NCBI GenBank assembly: GCA_947374705.1 | Contig: CANCDA010000089.1 | Coordinates: 1-9,800, forward strand | Length of the DNA: 9,800 nucleotides | Source of the DNA: Comamonadaceae bacterium | GTDB taxonomy: Bacteria; Pseudomonadota; Gammaproteobacteria; Burkholderiales; Burkholderiaceae_C | Direction: 5' to 3' | Shown: in pieces, positions 6,167 to 9,800 of the stretch | Position numbering within the stretch: the stretch's first letter is position 1 | Layout of the letters: the number at the start of each line of letters is the position of its first letter | The notes under the pieces: generated by a model | The model's input: the letters and a program-made list of their open reading frames with translations, nothing else | Database searches by the model: none | What the model was told of the DNA's origin: nothing | Program-made: the position numbers and the translations under genes

Positions 6167-7906
6167 ATGAAAACCCCTAGTTTCTTTCAACGCAGCGACC
6201 TGACGCGCACACTGTGGGCTTTTCGCCGCGAGTTTGTGGCCGTTGGTCTGTTCAGCATGGTGGCCAATGTGCTGATGCTTTCGCCCACCATCTACATGCT
6301 GCAGGTGGATGACCGCGTCTTGAGCAGCCAGAGTGAGTTGACCTTGCTGGCCGTGTCATTGATCACCCTCATGCTGTTTGGTGTGATGGCCTTTGCCGAG
6401 TGGATGCGCTCGCGCCTGTTGGTCAGCACGGGGGTGCGCCTGGATGAGGCACTGAGCACCCAGGTGTTCAACGCCAGTTTCGAAGCCCATTTGAGCCAAT
6501 CGACCGCCAATGCTTCGCGCTCATTTGGCGACTTGATCCAGATCCGCCAATTCCTCACGGGTAATGGCATCTTTGCCTTCTTCGATGCGCCGTGGACACC
6601 CATCTACATGGCGGTGCTGTTCCTGTTGCACCCCTGGCTGGGACTGATGGGGGTGGTGTTTGCCTTGGTTCAAGCGGCACTGGCCTGGTTTGGGCATCGT
6701 CACACACTCGCACCTTCAGAGGCCGCAACCAAGGCCAACGCCGAGGCGGGTGCTTTTCTTCAGGGAAAGCTGCGCAATTCAGAGGTTTTGGAATCCATGG
6801 GTATGGTCAAAAACTTGCAGTCGCGTTGGGCCGATAAGCACCAGGCGGCACTGACCCAGAATGGCGCAGCCCAACACTTGACGCACCGCATCACGGCCAT
6901 CAGCAAGTTCATTCGCTACACCCAACAGTCTTTGGCTTTGGGGGCGGGGGCCTTGCTGGTGATTGATGGTCAGCTGTCTGCTGGCGGCATGATTGCGGCC
7001 AACGTGTTGATGACCCGTGCCTTGGCGCCGATTGACATGATTGTGGGAAGCTGGCGTCAGTTCATCGGCATGCGGGCGGCCTTTGCGCGGCTGGAGGATT
7101 TGCTGATCGAGCACCCACCACGCGACCCGGCGTTCAAGCGCGTGTCGCCCCAAGGCGAAATGACCTTGCGCGATGTGGTGGCAACCGCCCCGGGGCGCGA
7201 CAAGCCGATTTTGCAGAATGTGAACCTCCATGTGCCAACGGGTTCGGTCTTGGTGATCCTGGGCCCCTCGGGCTCAGGCAAGTCCACCTTGGCGCGCGTG
7301 TTGGTGGGCATCTGGCCCGATGTGTCGGGCGAGGTCTTGATTGACGGCTTGCCGATCCAAGGCTGGAACCGCATGGAGCTGGGGCCGCACTTGGGCTATT
7401 TGCCGCAAGACATTGAGCTGTTTGAAGGCACGATTGCGGAGAACATTGCCCGCTTTGACGAGGTGGACTCTGATCGCGTGATTGAGGCCGCGCAAAGTGC
7501 CGGCTTGCATGAGATGATTTTGCGCTTCCCCAAGGGTTATGACACCTCCATTGGGGAGGCGGGCAGCTTGTTGTCAGGCGGGCAACGCCAACGCATTGGT
7601 TTGGCCCGCGCCATCTACGGTGACCCCGCTTTGATCGTGCTCGACGAGCCCAATGCCAACCTGGATGAAGCCGGCGAAACCGCCCTCTTCTCTGCGATAC
7701 AGAAACTGAAAAACAAGGGCAAGACGGTATTGCTCATCACGCACCGACCCAATGCGGTGGCGGTGGCTGATCGAATTTTGATTTTGCGCGATGGCCAGGT
7801 GCAGATTGAAGGGCCACGCGACGAGGTGATTGCGAGCTTGCAAAAGCTGCAGGCCGCACCTGCGCCTGCACCCGCAGTGCCCGATGCCGCAGCCATTCCT
7901 GTTTGA
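6167..7906 (+). CDS. Type I secretion ABC permease/ATPase (PrtD family), second of a tandem pair
   Basis: A 579-aa paralogue of the preceding gene. The ATG at 6167 (MKTPSFFQR) was chosen because it gives the family length; the same frame is open from 6026, but that stretch is a shadow of the upstream gene's C-terminus. Motifs fall at the same numbers as in the partner: Walker A GPSGSGKST (366-374, K372), LSGGQ 469-473, D493/E494 and H526. The membrane domain keeps the canonical FDAPW (139-143), unlike its partner, but its early motif reads YMLQVDDRV, with Asp where Tyr is usual. Each protein has a complete set of ATPase motifs, so the duplication may form a heterodimer with two working sites, or each may make a homodimer. 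The Ala/Pro-rich C-terminal tail (APAPAPAVP) is typical of a linker. A gap of 33 nt with T-rich sequence separates it from the adaptor gene. Confidence 0.93.
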   Translation: MKTPSFFQRSDLTRTLWAFRREFVAVGLFSMVANVLMLSPTIYMLQVDDRVLSSQSELTLLAVSLITLMLFGVMAFAEWMRSRLLVSTGVRLDEALSTQVFNASFEAHLSQSTANASRSFGDLIQIRQFLTGNGIFAFFDAPWTPIYMAVLFLLHPWLGLMGVVFALVQAALAWFGHRHTLAPSEAATKANAEAGAFLQGKLRNSEVLESMGMVKNLQSRWADKHQAALTQNGAAQHLTHRITAISKFIRYTQQSLALGAGALLVIDGQLSAGGMIAANVLMTRALAPIDMIVGSWRQFIGMRAAFARLEDLLIEHPPRDPAFKRVSPQGEMTLRDVVATAPGRDKPILQNVNLHVPTGSVLVILGPSGSGKSTLARVLVGIWPDVSGEVLIDGLPIQGWNRMELGPHLGYLPQDIELFEGTIAENIARFDEVDSDRVIEAAQSAGLHEMILRFPKGYDTSIGEAGSLLSGGQRQRIGLARAIYGDPALIVLDEPNANLDEAGETALFSAIQKLKNKGKTVLLITHRPNAVAVADRILILRDGQVQIEGPRDEVIASLQKLQAAPAPAPAVPDAAAIPV

Positions 7907-7939
7907 TGATTTTTAATCCATTTTTTTGCTGAGTCCGAT

Positions 7940-9313
7940 ATGTCCAAACTAGATATGTTCAAACTTCCCGGTGCCCAGTCGCCTAAGTCAACGGCATCGA
8001 ATGATGCAGGGTCGGCAAGCCAAGACACGGCCCAAGACATGGGGCGCACCGCGCGCATTGGCCTGTGGGCTTTGGGGCTTGGTTTTGGCGGTTTTTTGCT
8101 GTGGGCCGGATTGGCACCGCTCGATGAGGGCGTGCCCGGGGCCGGGGCGGTGTCGATTGACACCAAAAGCAAGGCGGTACAACACTTGACCGGCGGCATC
8201 GTGAAAGAAGTTTTGGTCAAAGAAGGCGACCGCGTGAAGGAAGGGCAGTTGCTCGTGCGATTGGACGCCGCCGTGGCTCGGGCCAACTTTGAGGCAGCAC
8301 GTCAACGCTATTTGGGCTTAAGTGCCATGCAGTCGCGCTTGATGGCCGAGCAGCGTGGTGACGCCAAAGTAGTGTTCAGCGCAGACGTGCAAGAGGCCAG
8401 CCAGGATTTACAAATTCGGCAAGTGATGTTGACGCAAGAACAGTTATTTGTATCGCGGCGTGCTGCAATGCGGGCCGACTTGCAGGCAATGGAAGAAAGT
8501 ATCCAGGGCCAGGAAGGCTTGATCCAGGCCTATGAGTCGATGTTGGTCAATCGCAAAAGCCAACAGGGAATGATTGCTGAAGAACTCAAAAACACAAGCG
8601 AGTTGGTCAAAGAAGGCTATGCCCCGCGCAACCGTCAACTAGAGCTGCAACGCATGGTGGCCGAGGTGGGCTCTGGCATTGCCGAATTACAAGGCAACAC
8701 GATTCGCGCCAAGCGTTCGATTTCGGAAGTCCGTCAGCGGGTAATTTCACGCCAGCAAGAGTACCGCAAAGAGGTAGAGTCGCAACTGGCCGATGTGGGT
8801 CGGGAAGTGCGCGGCGACCTGGAAAAATTCAATGCCACACGCGACGACTTGACGCGCATCGAGATCAAGTCTCCGGCGGACGGCCAAGTGGTCGGCTTGG
8901 CCTTCCAAAGTGTGGGCGGCGTGATTGGCGCAGGACAAAAGTTAATGGATGTGGTGCCTGATGGTCAAGCCCTCTTGATCGAAGCGCGCGTGGCCCCGCA
9001 TCTGATTGACCGGGTACATCAGGGCTTGCCGGTGGATGTGCGCTTTTCTTCTTTTGCACACACCCCGCAGTTGGTGGTGGATGGCAAGGTGGTGTCCATC
9101 TCGGCTGACTTGCTGGTGGATCAGCACACAGGTGCGGGCTACTACCTGGCACGCATTGGGGTGACCGCTGAGGGCTATAAAAAATTAGGCAAACGTCAGC
9201 TGCAACCGGGGATGCCTGCCGAGGTGATCTTTCTCACCGGTGAGCGTTCCATGTTGAAGTACCTGCTGAGCCCGCTGACCAAGCGGTTGGCCGCATCCAT
9301 GAAAGAGGAGTGA
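7940..9313 (+). CDS. HlyD/PrtE-family T1SS periplasmic adaptor (membrane fusion protein)
   Basis: A 457-aa protein with a ~39-residue cytoplasmic N-terminus, one membrane segment (residues 40-58, IGLWALGLGFGGFLLWAGL), then the LAPLDEGVPG/GAVSIDTKSKAVQHLTGG segment typical of HlyD/PrtE adaptors. A lipoyl-like half-motif (GGIVKEVLVKEGDRVKEGQ) precedes a long coiled-coil hairpin (about residues 115-300, rich in Gln, Glu and Arg). Its return half ends in IEIKSPADGQVVGL, followed by a beta-barrel. The end carries the family motif TGERSMLKYLLSPL. In T1SS this protein links the inner-membrane ABC protein to the outer-membrane channel. Start ATG 7940 is followed by another ATG 15 nt on; the first is chosen although its ribosome site is weak. 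The ribosome site of the next gene overlaps its 3' end. Confidence 0.94.
   Translation: MSKLDMFKLPGAQSPKSTASNDAGSASQDTAQDMGRTARIGLWALGLGFGGFLLWAGLAPLDEGVPGAGAVSIDTKSKAVQHLTGGIVKEVLVKEGDRVKEGQLLVRLDAAVARANFEAARQRYLGLSAMQSRLMAEQRGDAKVVFSADVQEASQDLQIRQVMLTQEQLFVSRRAAMRADLQAMEESIQGQEGLIQAYESMLVNRKSQQGMIAEELKNTSELVKEGYAPRNRQLELQRMVAEVGSGIAELQGNTIRAKRSISEVRQRVISRQQEYRKEVESQLADVGREVRGDLEKFNATRDDLTRIEIKSPADGQVVGLAFQSVGGVIGAGQKLMDVVPDGQALLIEARVAPHLIDRVHQGLPVDVRFSSFAHTPQLVVDGKVVSISADLLVDQHTGAGYYLARIGVTAEGYKKLGKRQLQPGMPAEVIFLTGERSMLKYLLSPLTKRLAASMKEE
9305..9310 (+). promoter_or_regulatory. Strong ribosome binding site for the TolC-type gene
   Basis: GAGGAG at 9305-9310 lies 8 nt before the ATG at 9319 and within the last codons of the adaptor gene. 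It is the best Shine-Dalgarno sequence in the window and fixes the start of the outer-membrane channel gene. Confidence 0.8.
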
Positions 9314-9318
9314 GTCCC

Positions 9319-9800
9319 ATGACAACCCAAGCTGTAACTGTCAGACCTCAAAGCTTGCGCCTGGTGCATTTGGTGTTGGGCGCGGCTCTGTTGTCGGGCG
9401 CCACCGCATCGTGGTCCATGGACTTATTGCAGGCCTACGAGGCGGCAAAAAAACAAGACCCAACCCTCTTGGCTTCGCGCGCTGCAACGCAGGCCGGGCG
9501 TGAGCGATTGCCGCAGGCGCGCGCTCAACTTTTACCCAGTGTCACGGCTAATTTTTCGCAAAACAACAACCAGTTGCGCAGCAGCACGCCTAACTTCTTT
9601 GGTGTAGAGCAAACCACCGACTCCTCCTACGCCAGCAGCAATCAGACACTGCAAATACGTCAACCCCTGTTTCGCACGTATCTGACGGCGCAGTACCGCC
9701 AAGCCGAAGAACAGGTCAAAGATGCTGAAGCCGCTTTGGCGCAGGATGAGCAAAATCTGGCTGTCCGCGTGAGCGGTGCGTACTTTGACGCGGTGCTATC
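9319..9800 (+). CDS. TolC-family outer-membrane channel of T1SS, N-terminal part (3' end outside window)
   Basis: An open frame runs from ATG 9319 (5 nt after the adaptor stop, strong GAGGAG upstream) to the window end, giving 160 complete codons. The start MTTQAVTVRPQSLRLVHLVL is followed by a hydrophobic stretch GAALLSGATASWS, a Sec signal peptide (cleavage probably near residues 30-34). The mature part begins MDLLQAYEAAKKQDPTLLAS, the classic TolC N-terminal helix, then RLPQARAQLLPSVTANFS, and later LQIRQPLFR, AEEQVKDAEAALAQDEQNL and VRVSGAYFDAVL, all characteristic of TolC/PrtF channel proteins. With the adaptor and ABC proteins it completes the inner- to outer-membrane conduit. Only about a third of the usual length is visible. 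Confidence 0.92.
   Translation, partial: MTTQAVTVRPQSLRLVHLVLGAALLSGATASWSMDLLQAYEAAKKQDPTLLASRAATQAGRERLPQARAQLLPSVTANFSQNNNQLRSSTPNFFGVEQTTDSSYASSNQTLQIRQPLFRTYLTAQYRQAEEQVKDAEAALAQDEQNLAVRVSGAYFDAVL

Noticed and set aside
1..9800. CRISPR arrays, tRNA or rRNA genes
   Set aside because: No regularly spaced DNA repeats and no tRNA- or rRNA-like segments were found; the repeats in 1-1643 are at protein level.

Overview
The window carries a type I secretion (T1SS) locus from a Gram-negative bacterium, all on the + strand. The moderately high G+C, the codon use and the style of the proteins suggest a betaproteobacterium of the order Burkholderiales (Comamonadaceae-like). That placement is an inference; no rRNA or marker gene is present.

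Layout: (1) 1-1643, the 3' part of a large, cysteine-free, Ala/Thr/Gly/Ser-rich beta-strand-repeat protein with RTX-like Ca-binding motifs and an S-layer-type C-terminus, the probable main cargo. (2) A strong hairpin at 1686-1722, followed after 13 nt by a trypsin-like serine protease with a C-terminal Calx-beta domain (1736-2944), which lacks a Sec signal and is a probable second cargo. (3) Two small genes joined stop-to-start (3005-3229, DUF6447-like; 3231-3740, unrecognised). (4) A terminator-like element, then a perfect -10 box inside a 12-bp inverted repeat that runs into the start codon of the next gene. (5) A tight transport run: a 201-aa protein resembling the N-terminal (wedge/helical) half of TnpB/IS605 OrfB but without the RuvC nuclease half (3800-4405), two tandem PrtD-type ABC permease/ATPases (4402-6147, 6167-7906), an HlyD/PrtE-type adaptor (7940-9313) and the start of a TolC-type outer-membrane channel (9319 to the window end).

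How it works together: the two ABC proteins (perhaps as a heterodimer), the HlyD-type adaptor and the TolC-type channel would form a trans-envelope conduit for the Ca-binding surface protein and perhaps the protease. Hairpins between the cargo genes could set unequal expression of the abundant surface protein and the protease.

The most novel element is the TnpB-like, nuclease-less protein. It is the first gene of the exporter run, overlaps the first ABC gene by ATGA, and is preceded by an operator-like repeat and a -10 box placed so that its mRNA could be leaderless. This looks like a transposon-derived protein taken over for regulation of, or a role in, a secretion system.
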